A DNA stretch of 64,000 nucleotides from an uncultured Sterolibacterium sp. (lineage in GTDB: Bacteria > Pseudomonadota > Gammaproteobacteria > Burkholderiales > Rhodocyclaceae), in assembly GCA_903832735.1 (NCBI GenBank), contig CAILCO010000039.1, positions 35,473 to 99,472 on the forward strand. Reading direction: 5' to 3'. Position numbers and translations under genes: made by a program. Below the pieces are notes generated by a model, which had not been told where the DNA came from, did not search any database, and was given only the letters and a program-made list of their open reading frames with translations. The stretch's first letter is position 1. Each line of letters opens with the position of its first letter. Positions 16,014 through 25,077 of the stretch are shown here, in pieces.

Positions 16014-16063
16014 GGTCATACGACCTATTATCTATAATATAGGTCGTTTGACCGAATTGTCAA
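16014..16063 (-). promoter_or_regulatory. Promoter of the thiolase cluster overlapped by a large palindromic operator
   Basis: On the minus strand TTGACA (16058-16063, a perfect -35) is followed after 16 bp by TATATT (16036-16041) or after 18 bp by TATTAT (16034-16039). Over this lies a near-perfect inverted repeat: GGTCATACGACC (16014-16025) against AGGTCGTTTGACC (16041-16053), with complementary A/T-rich centre. The palindrome occupies the spacer and -10, the place a TetR-type repressor would bind. The divergent TetR gene begins 50 bp away. Confidence 0.65.
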
Positions 16064-16111
16064 CATGGGGAATAATCGCCAGCATTTGGCCAGCCTGGAT
16101 CGCATCCGAGC

Positions 16112-16750
16112 ATGAACGCAGCCCTCGATACCCACCTTCACAACAAGGAATCCGAGACCACTGGCAAGGGGTACGAGCGGGCACGAGCCATACTCAAGGC
16201 CGCGCGATCCATTTTCGCCAGTCAGGGTTACGCCGGCCTGGCCATGCGCTCGGTCGCCGCAGAGGTCGGCGTCAACCTGTCAACGGTGCAACACTATTAT
16301 CCGAGCAAGGACGCTCTGCTCGAAGCGCTTTTGCTACAGACCCTGCAGGATTACCAGGCAACGGTCGACCGTCTCGCCGAGATGGATGCGGGCGGCTCCC
16401 GACTAGCCCAGTTCGAGGCCGTGATCGATTACTTTCTCGATGATCTCGGCACGAGCGAGTCGAATGGGATGTTTTGCGAATTGGCGGCGCTCGCCAATCG
16501 TAACGCGTTCGCTTCGGCAACTCTCGACAAGATACTGACCCGCGCGCGCAAGGTGTTCCGCAATCTGAGCCGCGCCATAGCGCCAGAACTCCCGCCGGCA
16601 CAGTGTGAACTGCGCGGGGCCCTGATCGTCGCGCAACTGCAGGGCTTGATGCTCTATCTTGCGCAGTCCCGCCCGCAGCACGCCCAACTGGCCGGGTTGA
16701 AACATGCGGCACGCGCCGCCATTGTGCGTTTGGCGACAGAAATCTATTGA
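16112..16750 (+). CDS. TetR-family transcriptional regulator
   Basis: DNA-binding repressor-type protein of 212 aa. The N-terminal helix-turn-helix covers about residues 25-70 (ARAILKAARSIFASQGYAG, AMRSVAAEVGVNLSTVQHYY, SKDALLEALL). The C-terminal helical domain would bind an effector, plausibly an acyl-CoA or pathway intermediate. It is divergent from the thiolase/acyl-CoA dehydrogenase/GMC cluster, and the intergenic palindrome at 16014-16053 is its probable operator. ATG 16112 is the first start in frame; the ribosome site is weak. Confidence 0.92.
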   Translation: MNAALDTHLHNKESETTGKGYERARAILKAARSIFASQGYAGLAMRSVAAEVGVNLSTVQHYYPSKDALLEALLLQTLQDYQATVDRLAEMDAGGSRLAQFEAVIDYFLDDLGTSESNGMFCELAALANRNAFASATLDKILTRARKVFRNLSRAIAPELPPAQCELRGALIVAQLQGLMLYLAQSRPQHAQLAGLKHAARAAIVRLATEIY

Positions 16751-16891
16751 TGATCGCCCTTAAACGTTGACTGATCCGGGCATGCCTGGCGAGCATCCCG
16801 GGAATCGGGTCGGACTTGGCGCCACCGGATTGCGTCTCGGCGGGGAGGGCCGACTCGATGCACAGCCCTCACTGGCACCAGGCAAGTGCTG

Positions 16892-16897
16892 TAGAAT
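16892..16897 (+). promoter_or_regulatory. Putative -10 element immediately before an ATG (possible leaderless start)
   Basis: TAGAAT at 16892-16897 is preceded by TGCTG (extended -10-like) and is followed after 6 nt by the ATG at 16904. A transcript starting at the expected distance would begin at or beside the ATG. No Shine-Dalgarno is seen before this gene. The same spacing occurs at 37900-37912. Confidence 0.4.
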
Positions 16898-16903
16898 TTC
16901 GCC

Positions 16904-17326
16904 ATGAAGCCGAATCCGCTGCCACCAGACCAAGAGGCGCCAGCCTCGCTGGATGACATTATTCGCACCAACCGGGATAGCACCCGCTTGTACCTGAGCA
17001 AGGCGGCGGAAATCGCGGCGTTGCAAGGGCCCATTCCCGACCGGCCGGCAAAAGGCGTCATCACCGACTGGTGCTTCATCACCTTGCTGGTATCCCAAAC
17101 CGGGGAGGCTTTCGTCTATCTGACCGGCTCCCATCAGGCGGACCAGTCCTCCTGCATGACCTCGAAGGTGACGCTGATCAGCGACAGGGCGGCGATGACC
17201 AAAAGCGGCTCGATCTATACGCTCGCCGGCAATCCCACGACCACACCGGACCTACCCTATATATGCGCCACCTTGAACCTCTGGGGAATCGGGCCGCGCT
17301 TTGGCGTTCCGCCTTATCTCTTCTGA
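16904..17326 (+). CDS. Unknown protein upstream of a radical SAM enzyme
   Basis: I do not recognise this 140-residue protein. It has no signal peptide or membrane segment. The N-terminal third is charged and helical (LDDIIRTNRDSTRLYLSKAAEIAALQG). The rest looks like beta strands with Thr/Ser-rich loops (TLISDRAAMTKSGSIYTLAGNPTTTPDL). It ends in the Gly/Pro/aromatic tail LWGIGPRFGVPPYLF. It is followed closely by a radical SAM/SPASM protein, with 13 nt between its stop and the likely GTG. The pairing raises the possibility that this protein is a substrate or partner, but nothing in the sequence proves that. Confidence 0.6.
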   Translation: MKPNPLPPDQEAPASLDDIIRTNRDSTRLYLSKAAEIAALQGPIPDRPAKGVITDWCFITLLVSQTGEAFVYLTGSHQADQSSCMTSKVTLISDRAAMTKSGSIYTLAGNPTTTPDLPYICATLNLWGIGPRFGVPPYLF

Positions 17327-17339
17327 AGACCCTATTCGA

Positions 17340-18494
17340 GTGAACAGTCATCTGGAACACCGAGCCGCTGCCGCAGAGCGGGCCGGCGTCATCCCCGGCA
17401 GCCGGGTCGAATTGCAACTGCTCACCACCCTGAAATGCAACCTGAAATGCAGCTACTGTTCGCTCGGCGTCGGCGAGGTTCTCGGCTCGCAACTGCAGGT
17501 CGGCTACGATCTCGATCAATTGGAGCGTTTCGTCGCCACGCAGCTTCCGGCCAAGGAAATCTACGTCACCTTTTACGGCGGCGAGCCGACCCTGAACGGC
17601 GATTTCATTGCCGCCGTGATGCAGCGCTTGCCGCTGTTTCGCTACCAGTTGCAGACCAACGGCACGCTCCTCGACAAGCTGCCCGGCGCGGTACTCGAGC
17701 GGCTTTCGAACATCCTCGTCTCTATCGACGGCGGCGAACGGATCACCGACGGCTACCGCGGCCGCGGCATCTACCGCCGGGTGCTGAAGAACATCCGCAA
17801 GGTGCGCGAGCGGGTCGGCGGCAGCGTCACCGCCCGGGTGACCTGGAGCGATGCCGACACCAGTTTCGCCGAACTCGACGAACTGACGGAGAACTTCGAT
17901 TACGTCTATTTCCAGTTCGTCGCCGACGAGAAATACGCCGACGATTCCCAGGCGAAGCGGCAAGCGGTGCTGGCGCAACTGATAGACCGCTTCTTCGCCA
18001 GCAGCGACGCGATCTATCCCTTCATTCCCCTGATGGGCATCGTGCGCAACAAGATCCTGCCCAGCCGCGCGACCGAACTGTACGGCGGCATGACGCAGTG
18101 CCGAGCCTCCAGCCATCTGCTCAACGTCATGCCGGACGGGAAGATCTTTCCCTGCCCCGACATGATGTACCTGCCGGACATGCAGCAGGGCGACGTGGCC
18201 GGCAACTGGCTCAAGCCCAGCGCCCTGCTGCCCCACCCCGACATGCCCTGCGACGATTGCGAGGCGCTGCCTTGGTGCCGGCGCAACTGCATGAAGAATC
18301 TCTACCTGGGCTACGTCAAGAAGGACGAGCAGTACCGCCGCAACGTGGTCGAGCCGATCTGCGAATTGATCCGCTTCATGGGCCGCGAAATCGACCGCCA
18401 TGCGCCGCACCAATGGTTCGCCAGATTGTCGCTGCCGCTGCGCCGGCAACTGACCGATTGCGAAGTCTACGAGTACGTCGAGGTCATGCCTTGA
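17340..18494 (+). CDS. Radical SAM/SPASM-domain protein, probable peptide- or protein-modifying enzyme
   Basis: Iron-sulfur enzyme of about 384 aa using S-adenosylmethionine radical chemistry. The [4Fe-4S] motif CNLKCSYC (Cys33, 37, 40 from GTG 17340) begins the TIM-barrel, followed by VTFYGGEPTLN and LVSIDGG. The C-terminal part is Cys-rich with SPASM character: QCRASSHLLNVMPDGKIFPCPDM, then CDDCEALPWCRRNC and a final Cys in VEPICEL. SPASM proteins usually carry extra clusters and modify ribosomal peptides or proteins. The frame also allows TTG 17301, overlapping the preceding gene; GTG 17340 is preferred. Its end overlaps the convergent DUF2889 gene by 11 nt. Substrate unknown. Confidence 0.88.
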   Translation: MNSHLEHRAAAAERAGVIPGSRVELQLLTTLKCNLKCSYCSLGVGEVLGSQLQVGYDLDQLERFVATQLPAKEIYVTFYGGEPTLNGDFIAAVMQRLPLFRYQLQTNGTLLDKLPGAVLERLSNILVSIDGGERITDGYRGRGIYRRVLKNIRKVRERVGGSVTARVTWSDADTSFAELDELTENFDYVYFQFVADEKYADDSQAKRQAVLAQLIDRFFASSDAIYPFIPLMGIVRNKILPSRATELYGGMTQCRASSHLLNVMPDGKIFPCPDMMYLPDMQQGDVAGNWLKPSALLPHPDMPCDDCEALPWCRRNCMKNLYLGYVKKDEQYRRNVVEPICELIRFMGREIDRHAPHQWFARLSLPLRRQLTDCEVYEYVEVMP

Positions 18495-19089
18495 CCGAAG
18501 GTGGTTTGATTTCTGCAGCCAGCTGCGGATACTCCCCGGCCAGCACCGGACCGTCCGACCGCCAGGCGCGGCAACCCTCGACGAAGGACAGTGTGCGCGT
18601 ATCGGGCCACGCCCGCGGGTCGTCGCCGTGCAGCTTTTGCCGCGCCACGCGGTCGGGCCAGGAGGCCTGCATGTAGGTGTTGCCTATCTGCCCGAGCAGG
18701 TCGGTCAGATGAGTGCAGCCCAGGGTGCCGCCCAGGACTTCCTTGACCGCGCGGTTGAAGCCCGGGCCGATCTTCAGGCCGATCAGTTGGCGGTATTCGT
18801 CGGCGACTCCGGGGCACTCGGGCCAGGGTGCGGCCAGGGTCCGGGCCTGCGCATCCCTGATGCAATAGTCGTCGTCGATCACGACGCGGAGCGTCAGATG
18901 ATGGATCATTTCGCCGGGCGAGATCGTCGGCCGCGACCTGAACTCCATGGCCTGGCCTTTCTCGTCGGCGACGCTGGCTTCGATCTGCCACATGCCGTCG
19001 CGGCGCCGATAGCCGCGGCAGACGATCTGCCGGGTATGCACCCATTCCTTGCCCTCATCGTGCTCCAGCAACTGTTCTCCGTCGGTCAT
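18484..19089 (-). CDS. DUF2889 family protein
   Basis: Protein of 201 aa with no signal peptide. It shows the pattern of DUF2889: HTRQIVCRGYRRRDGMWQIEASV near the N-terminus, HHLTLRVVIDDDYCI in the middle, and a Cys/His-bearing GPGFNRAVKEVLGGTLGCTHLTDLL segment. The family has no agreed function. ATG 19089 is 1 nt after the TGA of ubiD, and GGGGA in the end of ubiD can serve as ribosome site, so translation is coupled to ubiD. Whether it acts with UbiD is unknown. Confidence 0.8.
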   Translation of the reverse strand: MTDGEQLLEHDEGKEWVHTRQIVCRGYRRRDGMWQIEASVADEKGQAMEFRSRPTISPGEMIHHLTLRVVIDDDYCIRDAQARTLAAPWPECPGVADEYRQLIGLKIGPGFNRAVKEVLGGTLGCTHLTDLLGQIGNTYMQASWPDRVARQKLHGDDPRAWPDTRTLSFVEGCRAWRSDGPVLAGEYPQLAAEIKPPSVKA

Positions 19090-19090
19090 T

Positions 19091-20605
19091 TCAGTCCCCG
19101 CTGCGCAAACCAAGACTATCCCACAGCGCATCGACGCGCGTCTTGACCTCGTCGCTCATGGAGATAGGCCGGCCCCAAACCCGGCTGGTTTCACCCGGCC
19201 ACTTGTTGGTCGCGTCTATGCCCATCTTGCTGCCCAGGCTGGCCACCGGGCTGGCGAAATCGAGATAGTCGATCGGCGTGTTCTCGGCGATCAGGGTGTC
19301 GCGCGCAGCGTCGACGCGGGTGGTCAGTGCCCAGATGACTTCCGGCCAGGAGCGGATATCGACATCCTCGTCGGTGACGATGATGAATTTGGTGTACATG
19401 AACTGGCGCAGGAAGCTCCAGATGCCGAACATCACGCGCTTGGCGTGGCCGGGATACTGTTTCCTGATCGAGACCACGGCCAGCCGGTAGGAGCACCCCT
19501 CGGGCGGCAGGTAAAAGTCCTGAATCTCGGGATACTGCTTCTGCAACAGCGGCACGAATACTTCGTTCAGCGCCAGGCCGAGCATCGCCGGCTCGTCGGG
19601 CGGCTTGCCGGTGTAGGTCGAGTGATAGATCGCATCGCGCCTCATGGTGATGCGCTCGACGGTGAACACCGGGAATGCGGCGACCTCGTTGTAATAGCCG
19701 GTGTGATCGCCGAAAGGCCCTTCCGGCGCGGTCTCATCGGGATGGATGACGCCTTCCAGGACGATCTCGGCGGACGCCGGCACCTGCAATTCCGAACCCA
19801 GGCAGCGCACCAGTTCGGTCTTGGCGCCCCGCAACAGGCCGGCGAACTGGTATTCGGAGAGACTATCGGGCACCGGCGTCACCGCCGCCAGCAGGGTGGC
19901 CGGATCGGCGCCGATCGCCACCGCCACGGGAAAGGGCTGATCCGGATGGGCGCAGAGGTGCTCGCGGTAGTCGAGGGCGCCGCCGCGATGCGCCAGCCAG
20001 CGCATGATCAGCTTATTCCGGCCGATCACCTGCTGCCGGTAGATGCCGATGTTTTGCCGCGTCCTGGCGCGTGGCGCATCCTGCGGGCCGCGCGTCACGG
20101 TCAGGCCCCAGGTGATCAGGGGCGCGGCGTCGTCGGGCCAGCAGGTCTGGATCGGCAGGCGCGCCAGATCGACCTCGGCGCCTTCCCAGACGATCTCCTG
20201 GGCCGGCGCGGAGGAGAGCAGCTTCGGCGCCATGTTGAGCACCTGACGGAACACCGGCAGCTTCTCCCAGGCATCCTTGAAGCCCTTGGGCGGCTCCGGC
20301 TCCTTGAGTTGGCCGAGCACGCCGCCCACCGCGCGCAGCACCGTTCGCCAGTCCCCCTCCCCACCGTCAGCGCCCTCATGGGCCACCGCCAGGGCGACCC
20401 GGCGCGGCGTGCCGAAGAGATTGGCGAGCACCGGGATGGCATGCCCCCTGGGATTTTCGAAGAGCAGCGCGGGCCCGCCGGCGCGCAGTACGCGGTCGCA
20501 GATTTCAGTCATCTCCAGGCGCGGATCGACCTCGACGGCAATCCGCTTCAACTCGCCGAGTTTTTCCAGTTGCTGGAGGAAGCCGCGGAGGTCTTGATAT
20601 TTCAT
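19091..20605 (-). CDS. ubiD: UbiD-family 3-polyprenyl-4-hydroxybenzoate decarboxylase
   Basis: Prenylated-FMN-dependent decarboxylase of 504 aa from ATG 20605, matching E. coli UbiD (497 aa). It begins [21 protein letters not shown] and has the hallmark [13 protein letters not shown] (active-site Glu/Arg/Glu region) and PSGTKPPDEP-like loop, seen here as [14 protein letters not shown]. In ubiquinone synthesis it removes the carboxylate after prenylation by UbiA. ubiA lies 2.5 kb to the right on the same strand, separated by a divergent hybrid kinase gene. UbiX, which makes the cofactor, is not in the window. An aromatic-acid decarboxylase role cannot be excluded. Confidence 0.92.
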   Translation of the reverse strand: MKYQDLRGFLQQLEKLGELKRIAVEVDPRLEMTEICDRVLRAGGPALLFENPRGHAIPVLANLFGTPRRVALAVAHEGADGGEGDWRTVLRAVGGVLGQLKEPEPPKGFKDAWEKLPVFRQVLNMAPKLLSSAPAQEIVWEGAEVDLARLPIQTCWPDDAAPLITWGLTVTRGPQDAPRARTRQNIGIYRQQVIGRNKLIMRWLAHRGGALDYREHLCAHPDQPFPVAVAIGADPATLLAAVTPVPDSLSEYQFAGLLRGAKTELVRCLGSELQVPASAEIVLEGVIHPDETAPEGPFGDHTGYYNEVAAFPVFTVERITMRRDAIYHSTYTGKPPDEPAMLGLALNEVFVPLLQKQYPEIQDFYLPPEGCSYRLAVVSIRKQYPGHAKRVMFGIWSFLRQFMYTKFIIVTDEDVDIRSWPEVIWALTTRVDAARDTLIAENTPIDYLDFASPVASLGSKMGIDATNKWPGETSRVWGRPISMSDEVKTRVDALWDSLGLRSGD

Positions 20606-20713
20606 CTGGGAGCCAAGCTGGCGATGGACAGGCGTCATTATCCCGGAAAATGCATTGCTGCCGCCAACTCCCTAGTATTGAGCGCTACTGTTTGGCCATA
20701 GTACTATCCTGCC

Positions 20714-23047
20714 GTGACACTTCGCTGCCCTGCCACCTCTCCCCAGAAAATGCCGGTCGACCCGAGCATGACCCAACGTACGCCGACGCTACCGCCTTTG
20801 CCGGATGCCGCGGCCGGCGCAACCAGCCTGCGGCACTTCGGCAGCCGCCTGCTGCTGGGCATGGCCGTGATCATCCTGATCGTGGTGGCGCTGGCGGCGA
20901 TCGGCCTGGAACACAACCGCCAGCTGGAAATTCAGCAGATCGAGGCGCGCACCCGCAACCTGGCTGCGGCGGCCGACGGCACGATCAGCGCCGCCCTGGA
21001 CAAGGCCGATGTCGCCCTCTGCAATGTGAAAGATGAACTCGAAAACATGAAGGCGAAGGGCAATCTCGGTGTCGCGCGCGCCAACGATTTCATCGCCCGC
21101 CAGCAGCAGCGCGTGCCGGAGATAGAAGGGATACGCGTGACCAACGCCCGGGGCGAGGTCTTTCTCGGCAAGGGAACCGGGCAGGGGCCTGGCGCCAGTT
21201 ATCTCGACCGCGATTTTTTTGCCGTGCACCGCGACCATGCGGATGCGGGATTGATCGTCACCAAACCGATCATCGGCCGCGTCTCGCAGCAGTGGGTGAT
21301 TTCCCTCAACCGGCGCCTGAACAACCCCGACGGCTCCTTCGCCGGCATCGTCTCGGCATCGCTTTCGGTGGACTACCTGCGCGGCCTGCTCTCACGCTTC
21401 GACATGGGCGCCATGGGTTTGATTACCCTGCGCGATACGGACTTGGGCTTTGTCGTCAGACATCCGGAGCTGCTGAATGGGCAGACCCTGGAGATCGGCA
21501 GCAAGCTGGTGTCGAAGGAACTGGCGGCGCTGACCAATACGGGGGTGACCAATGCAACGTTTCACACGGTGACGCCGTATGATGAGACGCCACGCATCTT
21601 CACCTTTCACCGGCTCGCCAAAGCGCCGCTGTTAGTGCTCGCCGGACTGGCCACCGAGGATTACCTGGCGCAGTGGCGTTCCACGCGCAATGTCACGCTG
21701 CTGATGCTCGCCGGCTTCCTGGCGGTCATGTTGCTCGGCGGCTGGATGGTCTGGACCTTGTGGCGCCGTCAGTTGACCATGGCGCAGCAACTGCTCATCA
21801 GCCATAGTCAGATCGAGCGCCACAACGATGATCTGGAACTGCTCGTGGCCGAGCGAACGACCGATCTGCTACAGGCAAAAGAGGCCGCCGAAGCAGCCAA
21901 CATCGCCAAAAGCGCCTTCCTCGCCAACATGAGCCATGAAATCCGCACGCCGATGAACGGCATCGTCGGCATGGCCAACATCCTCCGCCGGGAAGGCGTC
22001 AGCGACAGACAGGCGGCCCGCCTCGACATCATCGACAGTTCGGCCAAACACCTGCTTGAGGTCATCAACAATATCCTCGACCTGTCGAAAATCGAAGCCG
22101 GGAAATTTGCCATGGAGGAGGCGCCGGTGATCATCAGCAGCCTGCTGGCCGATGTCGGCTCGACGCTCTCGGAGCGAGCCCGGGCCAAGAACATCCGCCT
22201 GCTGATTCAGTCCGAACCCTTGCCGACCCACCTGCTGGGCGACCCCACCCGGCTGCGGCAAGCGCTGCTCAACTATGCCGGCAACGCCGTCAAATTCACC
22301 GAACAGGGCAGCGTGACGCTGCGCGCCCTGAAGCAGGCGGAAACCGCCGAAACGCTGACGCTGCGTTTCGAAGTGCAGGACACCGGCATCGGCATCGAGG
22401 CTCCAGTCATGGCGCGGCTGTTTTCCGCGTTCGAGCAGGCCGACAATACGATGACCCGCAAGTACGGCGGCACCGGCCTCGGCCTCGCGATTACCCGGCG
22501 GCTGGCCGAACTGATGGGCGGGGAAACCGGCGCCGAGAGCACGCCGGGGGTGGGCAGCACCTTCTGGTTTACCGCGACGCTGAAGAAGATGGGCGAGCGA
22601 CGCCATGACGCTCGCCATGACCCGGAAACGGCCAGCGCTGCCGAGTCGCTGATTCGACAGCGCCACCACGGCAAGCGGCTCCTGGTCGTAGACGACGAAC
22701 CGGTCAACCGCGAAGTGGTCCGTTTCCAGCTCGAGGAGGCCGGGTTGATCGTGCGCACGGCGAAAGATGGCGCGGAGGCCGTCGCCATGGTGCGGGAGCA
22801 GACCTACGCCGCGATTTTCATGGATATGCAGATGCCGAACATCAACGGTCTGGAGGCGACCCGGCTGATCCGCGAGATTCCGGGATACCGCAATACGCCT
22901 ATCATCGCCATGACCGCCAACGCCTTTGCCGAGGACAAGACGCGCTGCTTCGAGGCGGGAATGAACGAATTCCTGATCAAGCCGTTCGATCTCGACACTT
23001 TTTTTGCGACCTTGCTGCGCGCCTTGAGTCGGGGCTACGGAGAATAA
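20714..23047 (+). CDS. Hybrid sensor histidine kinase with Cache-type sensor and C-terminal receiver
   Basis: Membrane sensor of 777 aa. A membrane helix (about residues 44-66) is followed by a periplasmic PAS-like double-Cache domain (residues ~70-310, with [21 protein letters not shown], where relatives bind small ligands), a second membrane helix near 325-350, a short coiled coil, HisKA with His408 in [12 protein letters not shown], HATPase_c with NYAGNAVKF and GGTGLGLAI, and a receiver with phospho-acceptor Asp704 in [12 protein letters not shown]. No output domain is attached, so phosphoryl transfer to a separate protein is expected. GTG 20714 is used; ATGs at 20750 and 20770 are alternatives. 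Confidence 0.93.
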   Translation: MTLRCPATSPQKMPVDPSMTQRTPTLPPLPDAAAGATSLRHFGSRLLLGMAVIILIVVALAAIGLEHNRQLEIQQIEARTRNLAAAADGTISAALDKADVALCNVKDELENMKAKGNLGVARANDFIARQQQRVPEIEGIRVTNARGEVFLGKGTGQGPGASYLDRDFFAVHRDHADAGLIVTKPIIGRVSQQWVISLNRRLNNPDGSFAGIVSASLSVDYLRGLLSRFDMGAMGLITLRDTDLGFVVRHPELLNGQTLEIGSKLVSKELAALTNTGVTNATFHTVTPYDETPRIFTFHRLAKAPLLVLAGLATEDYLAQWRSTRNVTLLMLAGFLAVMLLGGWMVWTLWRRQLTMAQQLLISHSQIERHNDDLELLVAERTTDLLQAKEAAEAANIAKSAFLANMSHEIRTPMNGIVGMANILRREGVSDRQAARLDIIDSSAKHLLEVINNILDLSKIEAGKFAMEEAPVIISSLLADVGSTLSERARAKNIRLLIQSEPLPTHLLGDPTRLRQALLNYAGNAVKFTEQGSVTLRALKQAETAETLTLRFEVQDTGIGIEAPVMARLFSAFEQADNTMTRKYGGTGLGLAITRRLAELMGGETGAESTPGVGSTFWFTATLKKMGERRHDARHDPETASAAESLIRQRHHGKRLLVVDDEPVNREVVRFQLEEAGLIVRTAKDGAEAVAMVREQTYAAIFMDMQMPNINGLEATRLIREIPGYRNTPIIAMTANAFAEDKTRCFEAGMNEFLIKPFDLDTFFATLLRALSRGYGE

Positions 23048-23059
23048 CGCAGCGGGCGG

Positions 23060-23938
23060 TTACCCGAACTTCAGGTGGTAGTCGGCGAATATCCCGGCGC
23101 AGATCGCCGCCCCCACCCAATTGTTGTGCAGGAAGGCCTTGAAACAGCCCGCCCTGCCACGATCGCGGATCAGCCGGTAGTGGTAGCCCATGAGACCCGC
23201 CGCGACGACCAGGCCGGCGAAATAGGGGATTCCATAGCGCAGCCTGATGCCCAGCCAGATCAGGATCAGGAGCATCGCCGCGTAGCAGAGCATCACGGCG
23301 GCGACGTCGTAACGGCCGAAGGTGATGGCCGAGGTGCGGATGCCGATCCTGAGGTCGTCGTCGCGATCGACCATCGCATACTCGGTGTCGTAGGCCATGG
23401 CCCAGAAGATGTTGGCCAGGAGCAGTAGCCAGCCCAGCCAGGGCACGGCGCCCTGCACCGCGGCGAAGCCCATGGGAATGCCGAAGCCGAAGGCGATGCC
23501 GAGATAGGCCTGCGGGATGGCCATGAAACGCTTGGTGAACGGATAACTAACCGCCAGGAACAGGGCAATGAAAGCCAGCTTCCAGACCAGCGGGTTGAGC
23601 GGCAGGACCAGCAGGAAGGCGGACAGGGCCAGAACCGCGGCCAGGAGCATCGCTTCCCTGGTCGACACCGCACCGGTGGCCAGCGGCCGGTCCCGGGTGC
23701 GCTCGACCTGGCCGTCGAAGTCGCGGTCGGCATAGTCGTTGATGATGCAACCGGCCGAGCGCATCAGCACCGTGCCCAGGGCGAAGATCCAGACCACGAA
23801 CAGGCTCGGCCGCCCCGCCCCGGCGATCAGCAGCGCCCACAGGGTCGGCCAGAGCAGGAGCAGCGTGCCGATCGGCTTGTCCAGCCGCATCAGCTGCTCG
23901 TAGCGCCTGAGCCGCCCCGCCAGCGCCTGGAAGTTCAC
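23060..23938 (-). CDS. ubiA: 4-hydroxybenzoate polyprenyltransferase
   Basis: Integral membrane prenyltransferase of 292 aa that attaches the polyprenyl tail to 4-hydroxybenzoate in ubiquinone synthesis. Both Mg-diphosphate motifs are intact: [19 protein letters not shown] and [17 protein letters not shown]. Eight or so hydrophobic helices surround them. GTG 23938 gives the usual N-terminus ([27 protein letters not shown]). It lies 13 nt downstream of the FAH-family gene on the same strand. Confidence 0.95.
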   Translation of the reverse strand: MNFQALAGRLRRYEQLMRLDKPIGTLLLLWPTLWALLIAGAGRPSLFVVWIFALGTVLMRSAGCIINDYADRDFDGQVERTRDRPLATGAVSTREAMLLAAVLALSAFLLVLPLNPLVWKLAFIALFLAVSYPFTKRFMAIPQAYLGIAFGFGIPMGFAAVQGAVPWLGWLLLLANIFWAMAYDTEYAMVDRDDDLRIGIRTSAITFGRYDVAAVMLCYAAMLLILIWLGIRLRYGIPYFAGLVVAAGLMGYHYRLIRDRGRAGCFKAFLHNNWVGAAICAGIFADYHLKFG

Positions 23939-23951
23939 GCCACGCCCCCGC

Positions 23952-25019
23952 TCAGCCGGCCTGGATGGTGTTGCGGATCAGGCCGATGCCGCTGATCTCG
24001 GTCTCCATGACGTCGCCGGGCTTCAAGAATTCCGGCGGCTTGCGGGCAAAGCCGACGCCGGGCGGCGTCCCGGTGGCGATGATGTCGCCGGGTTCCAGGG
24101 TCAGGCCCAGGGAAAGTTCGGCGATGATTTTCGGAACCTTGAAATACATCTGCCCGGTGCTGGCGTCCTGCTTGACCACGCCATTGACCCGCGTCACCAG
24201 GTGCAGCTTGTCGTAATCAAGTTCGCCGGCGGTGACGATCCAGGGACCCATAGGGCCGTGCCCGTCCAGGCTCTTGCCCTTGAACCACTGGCCGCCGTGG
24301 CGCTTCTGCTGGACGTCGCGGGCCGTCGTGTCGTTGAAGACGCTGTAGCCATAGACGTAGTCCAGCGCGTCCTTTTCGGAAATGTTGCGGCCGCGGCGGC
24401 CAATAACCACCGCTAGTTCGCCCTCCCAGTCGATCAGCGTGGAGACGGCGGGATCGTAGGGAATAGTATCGAACGGCCCGTTCATGCTGTGCGTCGCCTT
24501 GGAGAAAAACACCGGATGCTCCGGCAGGCTGGCCACCGCCTTGTCGGCGCGGGCATCCTTGCCTTCCTCGAAATGTTCCAGGTAGTTCCAGCCGACGCAA
24601 TAGATGTTGGCGCGCGGAGCGGGAATGGGCGAGTAGAGGCGCACGTTTTGCACCTGCAGGCCGCTCTTGGCCTTGCTAACAAGCGCACTGACCTCGGCCA
24701 GACCCTTGCCGCCGGCGGCGATCAGCGAGAGCATCTGGGCCGGATCGAAGGACAGCTTCTTGCTCTGCCGGCCGGCCTCGGCCTTGAGATCGACCACCCG
24801 GCCATTGGCCAGCACCGCGCCGATCCGCGCCGGCGCCCGCCCGTCCGGGGAAAAGGTCACCAGCCGCAGACCCTTGATCGGCGCCAGCTCACCGGGGATG
24901 GGGTTGGCCGCGCCGCCCTCCTGTGCGCCCGGCACATTGACCGACGCATTGGCCGAGAATGCGGCGCCCGCAGCAACCGTGGCGCCGAGCTTGATGAACT
25001 GCCGTCTTGCGTTTTCCAT
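23952..25019 (-). CDS. Fumarylacetoacetate hydrolase-family protein with Tat-type signal
   Basis: Protein of 355 aa. The C-terminal ~220 residues carry the FAH fold: [14 protein letters not shown], the metal-ligand region [32 protein letters not shown], and [26 protein letters not shown]. Family members hydrolyse or decarboxylate acylpyruvates and 2-hydroxy-hepta-dienedioates using Mg2+. The N-terminus reads [22 protein letters not shown], a twin-arginine export signal, which is unusual because most FAH enzymes are cytoplasmic. It lies in a leftward series with the aldolase-family gene upstream and ubiA downstream. Confidence 0.88.
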   Translation of the reverse strand: MENARRQFIKLGATVAAGAAFSANASVNVPGAQEGGAANPIPGELAPIKGLRLVTFSPDGRAPARIGAVLANGRVVDLKAEAGRQSKKLSFDPAQMLSLIAAGGKGLAEVSALVSKAKSGLQVQNVRLYSPIPAPRANIYCVGWNYLEHFEEGKDARADKAVASLPEHPVFFSKATHSMNGPFDTIPYDPAVSTLIDWEGELAVVIGRRGRNISEKDALDYVYGYSVFNDTTARDVQQKRHGGQWFKGKSLDGHGPMGPWIVTAGELDYDKLHLVTRVNGVVKQDASTGQMYFKVPKIIAELSLGLTLEPGDIIATGTPPGVGFARKPPEFLKPGDVMETEISGIGLIRNTIQAG

Positions 25020-25077
25020 GATGGTCTAGCCTCGTTGATGGATGAAAGATGAAACAAGGTGAAACGAGATGCGCTGT

